A DNA stretch of 53,967 nucleotides from JBDTVS01 sp040007095. Lineage in GTDB: Bacteria > Acidobacteriota > Vicinamibacteria > Vicinamibacterales > CAVVIG01. The stretch is from the NCBI GenBank assembly GCA_040007095.1, contig JBDTVS010000183.1, positions 1 through 53,967 on the forward strand, written 5' to 3'. Shown here in pieces: positions 17,935 through 26,083 of the stretch; within the stretch, counting starts at the first letter, position 1, and every line of letters begins with the position of its first letter. A model generated the notes under the pieces. It searched no databases and had not been told where the DNA came from. It worked only from the letters and a program-made list of their open reading frames with translations. Position numbers and translations under genes: made by a program.

Positions 17935-18384
17935 CTAGAGCCGTGTCGTGCACCCAGGCCTGCAGTGGCACTGGATTGTCTGAACACCGATCGTGGCGTA
18001 GTCGTAGGTCAGTTCTTCGCCGGGGCGGATGCGCCGCGACGCCCGAATCCAGATGGTATGGCCGACGACTTCCCACCAGCAGTTCGGCGTGCACGAGTGA
18101 TTGATGAAGCGCGCGATGTTGCCGTCGACGGCGGCATCCCGGCTCCAGATCCGATTCACGCGGAAAACCCAGATGCAGCCCTGCTCGAGGTACTGCCCCT
18201 CTCGCGCGATGCTGTCGCGATTGCGCACGAGCTCGCCGGCGTAGTCGATGATCCGCGTGTTCTTGTTGATCGGCTGGTCGGCAAAGACGCCCCAGCGATG
18301 GACCTTGGATCGTCTGCGAACAATCCGTGGAAGGCGAGGCGGTGAGGCCTTGCGCGCCGCGCGCGAAGCAGGCCGCGCACTCAT
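17935..18384 (-). CDS. SET-domain protein (lysine methyltransferase-like)
   Basis: This 149-residue protein is nearly all SET domain: HRWGVFADQPI (29-39), the SAM-binding/knot motif RFINHSC (92-98) followed by TPNC, and GEELTYDY (122-129) with the catalytic Tyr. A short post-SET cluster follows (Cys139, Cys141, Cys145) that could bind zinc together with Cys98. SET proteins methylate protein lysines; bacterial copies are scattered and their targets mostly unknown. The ATG at 18384 gives a compact domain, but no strong ribosome site is visible; an in-frame ATG at 18468 would add 28 residues. The gene stands alone on its strand. Confidence 0.75.
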   Translation of the reverse strand: MSARPASRAARKASPPRLPRIVRRRSKVHRWGVFADQPINKNTRIIDYAGELVRNRDSIAREGQYLEQGCIWVFRVNRIWSRDAAVDGNIARFINHSCTPNCWWEVVGHTIWIRASRRIRPGEELTYDYATIGVQTIQCHCRPGCTTRL

Positions 18385-18506
18385 CCGCGTGAACACTCGA
18401 CGCGAATTCGCACCTCCGGGCCACCGTCCAAGCATTGGTCGACCATGATAACGATAGACGTCCACCATCGTAAGCCAAACGGGCGAGACGCGGTAGACTC
18501 GGCGGC

Positions 18507-18728
18507 ATGCCGAGACCGACGCCGACGGCCGTCCACCTCGATTGGCCTCTCTGTCTGGCGCTTGGCGCCGCCGTGGCCGGCGCGCCGCAGACGCCCGAGA
18601 AACCCGTGACGCGGCAGGAGACGCTCCGCGGCACGATCTCGCCGGAGCGGGAGTGGTGGCACGTGCTCCACGACGACCTGTCGGTCCAATTCCTGCCAGA
18701 GACGCGTTCGATCCGCGGAGATGTTTAG
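18507..18728 (+). pseudogene. 5' remnant of an M1-family metallopeptidase gene
   Basis: This 73-codon frame has an N-terminal signal-like stretch (LCLALGAAVAGAPQ) followed by LRGTISPEREWWHVLHDDLS and QFLPETRSIRG. That is how exported M1 (aminopeptidase N-like) proteins of this group begin, judged from memory of the family. The frame ends at TAG immediately after SIRGDV, where a full enzyme would continue for hundreds of residues with HExxH. The remaining sequence belongs to the convergent methyltransferase gene, whose stop overlaps this one. It is a truncated gene unless a small protein has been retained. Confidence 0.5.
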
Positions 18729-19525
18729 CAGCCCTGGTCTGGCTTGATCGCGACGGTGGCGAGCAGGTACCCGTGTCTCCTGACGGCCGGGACGTCGCGA
18801 TCGAGCCAGACGAACGGCCAGATCAGCGCGGCCGTCACCACCGACAACGGACGGCACCAGGAGTAGCAGGCCAGGTCGAGCATACGCAGTCCGCCGGGAA
18901 CGAACAGGATCGAGGTCTCGGCCGCCACGCTGAACCCTGCACGTTCCAGCATGTTCCTCAGTGCTCGACGCGAATAGGATTTTTCGTAGCCGTATGCGTA
19001 GAGTCCAACGGCTTGCAGCAACGTGGCGAGCAGCGGTCGCAGAAACGGATCGTGCCGGTTTGGCACTCCGATGATCGCGCGCCCGCCAGGCTTCAGCACG
19101 CGCGCGATTTCCTTCACGGCTTGTTCGGTTTCGTTGAAGTGCTCGATCGTTCCCATCGAATAGACGGCATCAAAGCTCGCGTCGCGGAAAGGCAGCGCCC
19201 GGACGTCGGCGGCCGCGGCCCGGAGTGGGCCCGAGTCGGGCGTGAACGCCGCCAGCGCTTGCCTGAGAGTGGGCTCCGAGATGTCGATGCCGAACGCGCG
19301 CGCCCCCCGGTGCGCCGCCCACGCGAGAATACGCGTGTTCTTCGCCTCGTCCCACAAGTCGGTCTTGAGAATTCGCAAGCCGCCGAGCGGCTGCAGATGC
19401 TCAGTGAACAGGCGCTGCTCGTTGGCCGCGTAATACCGCGTCGATGCGGCCCCGCCCAGGTCGGGAAAACGCTCGCCAACCCGCGCCCAGAATCGCCGAT
19501 AGGTCTCCGCCGCTCCGGACGTCAT
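18725..19525 (-). CDS. class I SAM-dependent methyltransferase
   Basis: The protein has 266 residues. The core shows FGIDISEPTL (motif II acidic residue), ADVRALPFRDASFDAVYSMGTIEHF and RVLKPGGRAIIGVPN, as in Methyltransf_11 enzymes. The glycine-rich motif I is degenerate (ILKTDLWDEAKNTRIL), so SAM binding deserves a check. A hydrophobic C-terminal part (VVTAALIWPFVWLDRD) suggests membrane association. The ATG at 19525 overlaps the upstream stop by 4 bp (ATGA), so it is translated with the GT-C-like gene. It is the last gene of the exosortase operon; the substrate is unknown, possibly a lipid or glycan. Confidence 0.8.
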   Translation of the reverse strand: MTSGAAETYRRFWARVGERFPDLGGAASTRYYAANEQRLFTEHLQPLGGLRILKTDLWDEAKNTRILAWAAHRGARAFGIDISEPTLRQALAAFTPDSGPLRAAAADVRALPFRDASFDAVYSMGTIEHFNETEQAVKEIARVLKPGGRAIIGVPNRHDPFLRPLLATLLQAVGLYAYGYEKSYSRRALRNMLERAGFSVAAETSILFVPGGLRMLDLACYSWCRPLSVVTAALIWPFVWLDRDVPAVRRHGYLLATVAIKPDQGC

Positions 19526-21474
19526 GACACCAACCACTTCCACGCGCCGATCGAAAACGACAACGCTCGATGGTCGCCGTTCCCCAGCACCTCGTCTGCG
19601 ACCGTCGCCGGCGCGGCCGAATGCAGGGTCAATACATGAGGACCGGCAGACAAGGCGAGCGGTCCGATGCGATAGGTGCGAAGACCCGGGCCTTGGTCGA
19701 TGCTGAGGATCCGTTCGTCGTCGCCGTCGAGACGAACCACGAGCGGACGTCTGACATGGAACGCGCTGAGGTCGATGGCAAGCGTGATCCACGCTCGCGA
19801 CGTTGGCGTGACAATCGTCCAGGACGCGTCCGTCCCCATCCAGCGCCACGTCGTGTCGTGGTCATGCTCACGGGGCCAGAGACCGACAATCTGCTGGGTG
19901 TAGACCAGTGGTTCACCGGGTGTGACGGCGAGGATGTCAGCGTCTGAATAGTGTGCCTGCATACGGAATCCCTCCGCGTCGCCGTGCTCGCGCAACCATT
20001 GCCGCTCCCACCTGTCGCGCACGAGCACATGCGTATATCCGGCCGCCGACAACTTGCCGGCCATGCCCGGTTCGACGCAGTCTGCGAACGTATGATCGAG
20101 CGCCCTGATTCGGCCGAGCGTCAACGATGAAACGAACCCGTTCGGCGGTGTCGCCGCACAGTCGAGCACGAGTAAGCCGGGAGACTGCCGCATCACCCAG
20201 CGGTGGGCCGCGGTGGGAAGCACATCGCGCGAGAGCGCCGGCGGCCAGACCGCGTACTCCGCAATCGCCAAGACCACCAGGCTCACCCCGATCACCCGCG
20301 CCGGTCCGGTCGCCGCAAAGAGCCGGCCCGCGCCGACGGCGGCCAGCAGGGCCGCCATGAGCTGCACAATCACGCCGAACCGCGCGTAGGATCGGAACAT
20401 CGGCACGATCGGATAGAGCAGTGCCGACGGTCGCATGACCGTCACGCCGAGGATGCTCCGCTCGGGCGAGAGCGAGCAGACCATGGCCACCATCGCGACC
20501 GCCGCGAGAATTGGTACCGACGCCTCGGCAACCGATCGCCGGTCCCGCGCGAGACAACCATACACCGCGACCAGGCCAAGCGCGACGACACTCCACCCGA
20601 GGCTGACCTGCTGTTCGAGCAGGCCCACGTCCACGCTCGAGGCGATCCAGATCCGGCGCGCCACTCCGCCGAGCAGCGGGTGCGCGACGGGGGGAACGAG
20701 GTAACCCCACCATTTCGCGCTGTAGCGAAAGAGATCCTCCCGCGCGAACGCAAAGCCGGCGCGATTCGCCACCAGGCCGGGGGCCGTCCACCAGACGAAG
20801 GCCATACCCGACAGGGCCAGCAGCGCGAGCGTCCCGACCGTGACGGCCAGACGAGATCCCGCGTGCAGCATGAATCGGGCGCGGGCGAACCAGTAGACAC
20901 CGATCGCGAACGGCGTGATGACCGCGGCAATCAGGCCGCCGTAGAAGTTCGACCACACGACCGCGACGGTCGCGAGCGTCAGGAACGCGATCGCACGCAC
21001 CCCTGTCTCGTCCATACCGCGCCACAGCGCGAGCAAGTACAGAGGCAGCCACTGCGTCTGCGCAATGTGCGGGTGATACGCCGCGTGGGCGACGTGGAAG
21101 GGAGAAAAGGTGAACAGCAGTGCGGCCAGCATCGCGCCGGAAGGTGACAGGGCGAGGTGTCGCGCGAGCAGATAGGCGGCCGCGGCCGACAGCGGAAAAC
21201 TCAGCAGGACGAGCCAGTTGTACGCCGCGACCGGGCCCACCACACGGGCGAACTCGGCACCCATGAGATCGGTGACTGGCTGAGAGTACACGCCAAGCCT
21301 CAGCGGCCTCGCGAACTGCTGCATCACCGTGAACGGATCGTGGTGCCACCCGACGATGTCCGCGCCGAAGATGCGCTCGGACGGCGTGAGCACGACCGGC
21401 GCCGCGATCACGAGCGTCAAGCACAGAGCGACGGCCGATGCGGCCAGCGCTTCAACGGCGTGGCGACGCAACAT
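19522..21474 (-). CDS. polytopic GT-C/YfhO-like membrane protein
   Basis: The protein has 650 residues and about a dozen membrane segments over the first 430, then a soluble C-terminal region. GADIVGWHHDPF after the first membrane helix is an acidic loop at the position used by lipid-linked-sugar glycosyltransferases (GT-C fold, YfhO-like). TFSPFHVAHAAYHPHIAQTQ is a second His-rich periplasmic loop. The ATG at 21474 lies 23 bp inside the exosortase gene; longer in-frame starts fall further inside it and read as shadow. It probably transfers sugar to a surface molecule, possibly the protein sorted by its neighbour; acceptor and donor are unknown. Confidence 0.7.
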   Translation of the reverse strand: MLRRHAVEALAASAVALCLTLVIAAPVVLTPSERIFGADIVGWHHDPFTVMQQFARPLRLGVYSQPVTDLMGAEFARVVGPVAAYNWLVLLSFPLSAAAAYLLARHLALSPSGAMLAALLFTFSPFHVAHAAYHPHIAQTQWLPLYLLALWRGMDETGVRAIAFLTLATVAVVWSNFYGGLIAAVITPFAIGVYWFARARFMLHAGSRLAVTVGTLALLALSGMAFVWWTAPGLVANRAGFAFAREDLFRYSAKWWGYLVPPVAHPLLGGVARRIWIASSVDVGLLEQQVSLGWSVVALGLVAVYGCLARDRRSVAEASVPILAAVAMVAMVCSLSPERSILGVTVMRPSALLYPIVPMFRSYARFGVIVQLMAALLAAVGAGRLFAATGPARVIGVSLVVLAIAEYAVWPPALSRDVLPTAAHRWVMRQSPGLLVLDCAATPPNGFVSSLTLGRIRALDHTFADCVEPGMAGKLSAAGYTHVLVRDRWERQWLREHGDAEGFRMQAHYSDADILAVTPGEPLVYTQQIVGLWPREHDHDTTWRWMGTDASWTIVTPTSRAWITLAIDLSAFHVRRPLVVRLDGDDERILSIDQGPGLRTYRIGPLALSAGPHVLTLHSAAPATVADEVLGNGDHRALSFSIGAWKWLVS

Positions 21475-22810
21475 GGACCACCGTGGCAATGATGAGCGCC
21501 GGACCGACCAGCGCCCAAGCGCGAACATCGCGAACCAGAGGAACCAGGCCGGCGTGAGATGCGAGAAACTGCACGCCGTTGATGACGGCGACCTGCATGG
21601 CCGCAAGTAACGCCGCTCCGCACGCGAACGTGGTCCATCCGTAGGGAACGAACGCCACGACCCAGAGCGCAAGGAAGAGCCCCGCCTGGAACGCGGGAAG
21701 AAACATCAGCGCACCCTGAGGATCCTCAACCGCCCCGGCGGCGATCCTGAACGACAGGATGGCATGCGTGTAAGGAGACCCGAGCAGTCGAACACACCCA
21801 ACCGCGAGCGCCAGTGCGCCGACTGCCCGGACACACGTCGCGGCCCGGGTGCCGTGCCGCCAGAGCGCCAGGCCGCACACCATTCCCGCCGCGACCAGGA
21901 ACTGGAAGAACGCGTGGATGAAGAACACCGGCGAGGCATCGACCCCGGCGGGCACAGCAGCCACCAGCAGTCGGGCGATTGCCAGCCCGGCGAACAACGG
22001 GACGCCCGCAACCGCCCACGATGCCCTGCTCCACCAGGAGCGTGAGTACACCAGGACCGCCGCAAGATAGACCGGAATGAGCGGCGTCGCAATGCACTCC
22101 TGCGTCACCAGATACGATCCTCGCGGCGTCGCGAGCACCTGGGCGCTTGCGGTGGCGTCGATCCCGAGGACGCGGAGCAGGAAGGCCGCAGCGCGCGCGA
22201 CCATGGCGGCGACGATCAGCACGCGAGTGCTGCCGAGATACAGGGGAGAAGCGAGCGTGAAGACGAGCAGGGCCGTCGCGCTCGTGAGCGCAAACCGACG
22301 GATCAGCCGCCAGTCGATGTCAGGCGGCGTGCGGGTCGCTGCAGGATCGGCGGAGGGCTGGCGGTCCTCGATGCGCATCCAGGTGAAGACGAATCCGGCC
22401 ATGGCGACAATGAGCACCGCCGGCCAGACGTAGAGATGGAGCGCGTCGAACCATCGTGGCGACGCGGCCGCGCGGCCCAGGGTGCCGATGCGGAGCGTGT
22501 TCAGGGCGAGGACGACCGCCGCAGCGCCGGCCATGCCGCGGGCGCGCGCGCGCCAACTGGCCGGATACGCCGCGATGGCCGCGAGGCACAGCGCCAGCGC
22601 ATCGGCACCGCTGCACGCCAGCGTGGCTTCGATTGGCACGGATGAAGGGCCGACGAGCGCCGTTCCGGCGGCGGCTTGCAGCCGTGTGAGTGGCAGCACA
22701 ATCTGCGTACTGATGGCGGGCAGACGGATGAGACCGACGAGCCCCAGCGACCAGGCACTCAGGCGAAGCGCGAAGTTACGCCCGGGCGTGCTTGCGTGAA
22801 CCGTGTCCAT
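21452..22810 (-). CDS. exosortase/archaeosortase-family protein with two Cys-Arg-His sets
   Basis: This 452-residue polytopic membrane protein carries the exosortase catalytic signature twice. First set: Cys66 (TLACSGADAL), Arg107 (LNTLRIG), His125 (FDALHLYVWP). Second set: Cys239 (VTQECIATPL), Arg280 (LAIARLL), His299 (FFIHAFFQF). The Cys-Arg spacing is 41 in both, and the Arg-His spacing is 18 and 19. Exosortases are membrane transpeptidases that cut C-terminal PEP-CTERM-like signals. A single set is the norm, so this looks like an internal duplication or fusion. The ATG at 22810 overlaps the SpeD-like gene by 35 bp. A surface protein with a PTLSEW-type C-terminus lies just across the divergent gap. 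The first set matches the classic motif better than the second. Confidence 0.8.
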   Translation of the reverse strand: MDTVHASTPGRNFALRLSAWSLGLVGLIRLPAISTQIVLPLTRLQAAAGTALVGPSSVPIEATLACSGADALALCLAAIAAYPASWRARARGMAGAAAVVLALNTLRIGTLGRAAASPRWFDALHLYVWPAVLIVAMAGFVFTWMRIEDRQPSADPAATRTPPDIDWRLIRRFALTSATALLVFTLASPLYLGSTRVLIVAAMVARAAAFLLRVLGIDATASAQVLATPRGSYLVTQECIATPLIPVYLAAVLVYSRSWWSRASWAVAGVPLFAGLAIARLLVAAVPAGVDASPVFFIHAFFQFLVAAGMVCGLALWRHGTRAATCVRAVGALALAVGCVRLLGSPYTHAILSFRIAAGAVEDPQGALMFLPAFQAGLFLALWVVAFVPYGWTTFACGAALLAAMQVAVINGVQFLASHAGLVPLVRDVRAWALVGPALIIATVVHVASPRR

Positions 22811-23156
22811 CGACACGCGCGATCTCCCGTACCGACAACTGTCTCGCGCCGAGAATCTCGCCAAGCTCTCGAATCACCTGCAGGCTCTGGAGCTTCGTCG
22901 TGCAGGAAAAGATGTCGATGTTGATCGTGCCGGTTTCCGGCCAGGTGTGCAGGACCGCGTGCGACTCGCGCAAAATCAGCACGCACGTGAGCCCGGTCTC
23001 CGGAAACGCGTGTGAGACGGCGCGGACAATCGTCGCGCCGGCGCCCCGCAACGCCGCGATGAAGAGCTCGGACACTTCATCGCCAGTCAGTTCTGAAAGC
23101 GCCTCGCACCCCGAGAGGTCTGCAGAAAACGACACGGGCAAGCCATTCGCGTTCAT
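22776..23156 (-). CDS. SpeD-like S-adenosylmethionine decarboxylase proenzyme homologue
   Basis: The protein has 126 residues, the usual length of bacterial class 1B SpeD. The self-cleavage and pyruvoyl site is Glu64-Ser65 in LRESHAVLHTWPE; His70 and Cys85 (DIFSCTT) follow at +5 and +20 from the serine, the same spacing as Ser63, His68 and Cys83 of the Thermotoga maritima enzyme. It should therefore mature by serinolysis and decarboxylate a substrate. No spermidine synthase is nearby, and some SpeD homologues are known to act on arginine or ornithine instead, so the substrate is open. It is the first gene of the exosortase operon and overlaps the next gene by 35 bp. The ATG at 23156 has no strong ribosome site. 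Confidence 0.8.
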   Translation of the reverse strand: MNANGLPVSFSADLSGCEALSELTGDEVSELFIAALRGAGATIVRAVSHAFPETGLTCVLILRESHAVLHTWPETGTINIDIFSCTTKLQSLQVIRELGEILGARQLSVREIARVDGHGSRKHARA

Positions 23157-23193
23157 CGTGCTGGGGACTATAGCGATGGACGCGGCACGCTGA

Positions 23194-23211
23194 CTGTTCA
23201 AAACGGAACAG
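23194..23211. promoter_or_regulatory. candidate operator in the divergent exosortase/substrate promoter region
   Basis: CTGTTC (23194-23199) and GAACAG (23206-23211) form a perfect 6-bp inverted repeat with a 6-nt spacer. It lies in the 119-bp gap between the SpeD-like operon and the sorted surface-protein gene, so one regulator could control both. A TATAGT on the minus strand (23173-23168) is a weak -10 candidate for the operon. Confidence 0.3.
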
Positions 23212-23275
23212 CGGCTCGCCCTGCCGGCTGTCTAAACTCCTGCCTGTCTGTGTCGAGGTGTAAGGGGAAACAACC

Positions 23276-24586
23276 ATGCTGAGTCTCACCGCTATCCTCG
23301 GAGGGCGCCGGTATGCTTCATGGACAGGCCCGCGTCGTGCCACACTGCGCGCCCTGATTGCGGCGACCGCCGGATTCGCCGCCATTTTTGGGCATCCGCC
23401 CCCCGCGCGGGCGCAGTCAGCCGGGGCTGCGTCCAGCTTTGCCATCGTTGGTGGCTCGGCGGTCTCCGCCAACGGCACCGGCGCCGTCATCACCGGTGAT
23501 GTCGGCGTCTCGCCGGGAACCGCCATCACCGGGTTCCCATCGTCCGCGATCACGGTTCCACCGTATGGCACCCACAGCAACGATGGAGCGGCCATCAACG
23601 CGCAAGCCGCAACCACAGCTCTGTACATTTCTCTCGGGGTCGGCGGCGCTCCGATTCCCGACCAGCTCGACACGCAGAATCTCGTACCGGGCACCTACGC
23701 TCTGGGCGCAGCCGACCTGGCCGCCAACGGCACCCTGACACTGAACGGCGCTGGGGTCTATATTTTCCGGGTGGCGAGCTCGCTCGTTGCCAACGTCGGA
23801 TCGCACGTCGTCCTGCTGGCAGGCGCCGATCCTTGCAGCGTGTACTGGCAGGTGGCGTCTGCCGCGACGTTGAACGGCGTCAACTTCGCCGGAACCGTCG
23901 TCGCCCAGGCGGCCGTGACTCTGGGGGTCGGCGACGCGCTGACAGGTCGAGCCTTGACGACGTCCCTGGGGGCCGTGACGCTGTCCGGCGGAAATTTGAT
24001 CTTTGGGTGCAGCGCCACCGCGTTGCCGCCACAGCCACCGCCACCGCCACCGCCACCCCCCACGCCATCGCCGACGCCATCGCCGACGCCATCACCGAAC
24101 GTCTGTGCGGCCAGCGCGCCAGACTTGTTCATCGTCAAAACGCACACGAGCCCGTTCGTGACAGGCACCAACGCCACCTACTCGATCGCGATCGGCAACA
24201 ACGGGGTCACCAGCATCGGCCCGATCACGGTCACCGATACGCTGCCGGCCACGCTGACGTTCGTGTCTGCCGGCGGCGTCAGTTGGAGCTGCGCGGCTGC
24301 TGGCCAGGTCGTCACCTGCACCAGCCCATCGTCGATTCCAGGCAGCATCACATTGATCGTCAGACCCGGCGTCGATGCGGTGCCCGCAGTCACGAACAAC
24401 GCGTTGGTATCTGGCGGCGGCGACTGCGATGTGACGAACAACGCCGCTGCCGACGTCGCGGTCGTGACGCCTGGGGCTGACTCTCCCGTTCCCGTGCCGA
24501 CGCTTTCAGAATGGGCAATGATGATGCTCGCGCTGTCGCTGGCCGTCGCCGGGGGCCTGGCGCTTCGGAGGCGTCACTCTTCATAG
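23276..24586 (+). CDS. DUF3494 (ice-binding-like) and DUF11 surface protein with PTLSEW-type C-terminal sorting signal
   Basis: The protein has 436 residues. After the signal peptide (ending near ARAQS), residues 45-245 form a DUF3494 domain (VSANGTGAVITGDVGVSPG, ANGTLTLNGAGVYIFRVAS), the fold of ice-binding and many surface adhesins. A Pro-rich linker (about 250-275) leads to a DUF11 Ig-like domain (DLFIVKTHTSPF to NNAAADVAVV). The tail is PVPTLSEWAMMMLALS, a hydrophobic helix and RRRHSS, which matches IPTL-CTERM-like exosortase signals. It is divergent from the exosortase operon, its likely processing machinery. The ATG at 23276 has AAGGGG upstream. Ice binding itself is not implied in soil bacteria. 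Confidence 0.88.
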   Translation: MLSLTAILGGRRYASWTGPRRATLRALIAATAGFAAIFGHPPPARAQSAGAASSFAIVGGSAVSANGTGAVITGDVGVSPGTAITGFPSSAITVPPYGTHSNDGAAINAQAATTALYISLGVGGAPIPDQLDTQNLVPGTYALGAADLAANGTLTLNGAGVYIFRVASSLVANVGSHVVLLAGADPCSVYWQVASAATLNGVNFAGTVVAQAAVTLGVGDALTGRALTTSLGAVTLSGGNLIFGCSATALPPQPPPPPPPPPTPSPTPSPTPSPNVCAASAPDLFIVKTHTSPFVTGTNATYSIAIGNNGVTSIGPITVTDTLPATLTFVSAGGVSWSCAAAGQVVTCTSPSSIPGSITLIVRPGVDAVPAVTNNALVSGGGDCDVTNNAAADVAVVTPGADSPVPVPTLSEWAMMMLALSLAVAGGLALRRRHSS

Positions 24587-24600
24587 TCGCGGCGCCTTCC

Positions 24601-26037
24601 TCATCCATTTGGATCGATCGGCAGGCGCACCGTGAACACCGTCCGCCCCGGCGCCGACTCGACGTCGACCGTCCCGCCATGCTGCTGGGCGACGATACGC
24701 TGCACGATATCGAGGCCGAGACCGGTGCCTTCGCCGATCGGCTTGGTCGTGAAAAACGCCTCGAAGATCCGCGCCTGGATCTCAGGGGGAATGCCGGCGC
24801 CGTTGTCGACAACGCGCACGACCGCCGTGCCACCGTCGCGGGCCGTCTCGACCCGCAGCACGCCATCGTCCGGCATCGCGTCGATCGCGTTGTCGGCCAG
24901 ATTGGTCCAGACCTGATTGAGCTCGCCGGCAAACGCGCTCACCGCCGGCAGATCGGGCGCGTAGTCGCGCTCGAGCGTGATGTGCTTGCGTTTGAGCTTA
25001 TGACCGAGCATCACCAGCGTACTGTCGATCCCCTCGCGCAGATCGGTACGCTCGCGGTCGCCGGCGCGGTCCATGTGCGAATAGACCTTCACCGAGCCGA
25101 CCAGCTCAGTCATGCGTCCCGAGGCGACACGAATGTCCCGTGCGAGAGTTTGCGCGCCGATAATCGCCGTGAACCAGGTGACGAAATCGGACAACGCTGC
25201 AGCGGCAACGCCGTCGGTCAGCTGGCAGAGGTGGTCGGGGCTGAGACCGGCGCCGACCAGCGGCTCCACCAGCAGCCAGCTTTCGTTGACGCCACGTTCG
25301 TCCAGCCAGACGCCGACCTGCTGCTCGAGACGGCTCCGTTCAAGCGCGCCAGGCGTGGTGGCCTCTGACGCCGCCTCTGAGGCCGCACGTGCCGTGCCCC
25401 TGGCCCATGCCGCGAGCCACGCGCCCCCGCGCCCCAGCGCTTCGGCGTCGATCCCGTGGACGAGCAGCATCCGCGTGAGCTCCGGCAGACGGGCGAGTTG
25501 TTGGTCGAGCGCATCCGCGTCGCGGCGGACGGCCGTCGCGGGATTGTTCAACTCATGGGCCAATCCGGCCGACAGCTTGCCAAGCGCCATCATCTTCTCG
25601 CGCTGCTGGGCAAGGCGGGTCGTTTCACGCACGCGGTCGGTCATCATCGACACGAGCACCGGACCGAGCGTCGGAGCCCGATGCAGCATCTCGTCGAAGA
25701 ACGACTGATGCAGGCGGTACAGGCGCGTCGGACCGACGGCGCGCCCCGATCCGCTGAAGGAGCGCATCCGCGAGAACGGCAGCAGGCCCGACACCGTGCC
25801 CGGGCGCTGGGTCACGAACGGCACGAGCTGGCCGCCGACGTTGAAGACGATTTCGATCGCGCCCTCGAGGACGGCGAACATGTGCTCCGCGACGTGGCCC
25901 AACTCGAAGACCGATTCGCCCGATTCGTAGTCGGTGACCTCGCCGTGCTCCGCCAGCCAGGCGCGTTGATCGGCGGCCAGTTCGGCGAATACGGGGATTT
26001 TCTCGAGCTCCTCGACGTCGACGTGGCTTCCACTCAC
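24601..26037 (-). CDS. cNMP-binding-domain sensor histidine kinase
   Basis: The protein has 478 residues and no membrane segment. Residues 10-135 form a cyclic-nucleotide-binding-type domain (IPVFAELAADQRAWL, GESVFELGHVAEHMFAVLEG). The phospho-acceptor is His161 in LGKLSAGLAHELNNPATAV. The ATPase domain ends the protein (NLADNAIDAM, VVDNGAGIPPEI, GEGTGLGLDIV). A long helical insertion (about 180-330) separates the dimerisation and ATPase domains. The GTG at 26037 is supported by GGGAG 8 nt upstream. It lies 46 bp after the receiver-flavoprotein gene on the same strand, which is the natural phosphotransfer partner. The ligand could be cAMP, cGMP or something else. Confidence 0.85.
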   Translation of the reverse strand: MSGSHVDVEELEKIPVFAELAADQRAWLAEHGEVTDYESGESVFELGHVAEHMFAVLEGAIEIVFNVGGQLVPFVTQRPGTVSGLLPFSRMRSFSGSGRAVGPTRLYRLHQSFFDEMLHRAPTLGPVLVSMMTDRVRETTRLAQQREKMMALGKLSAGLAHELNNPATAVRRDADALDQQLARLPELTRMLLVHGIDAEALGRGGAWLAAWARGTARAASEAASEATTPGALERSRLEQQVGVWLDERGVNESWLLVEPLVGAGLSPDHLCQLTDGVAAAALSDFVTWFTAIIGAQTLARDIRVASGRMTELVGSVKVYSHMDRAGDRERTDLREGIDSTLVMLGHKLKRKHITLERDYAPDLPAVSAFAGELNQVWTNLADNAIDAMPDDGVLRVETARDGGTAVVRVVDNGAGIPPEIQARIFEAFFTTKPIGEGTGLGLDIVQRIVAQQHGGTVDVESAPGRTVFTVRLPIDPNG

Positions 26038-26083
26038 AGCGTCACTCCCTACGCGGCGCGCCGCGCAACGTCTGGCCGGCGCA

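Noticed and set aside
23180..23200. Sigma-54 promoter before the exosortase locus
   Set aside because: GGCACG is present but the -12 GC element is GT and the spacing is poor.
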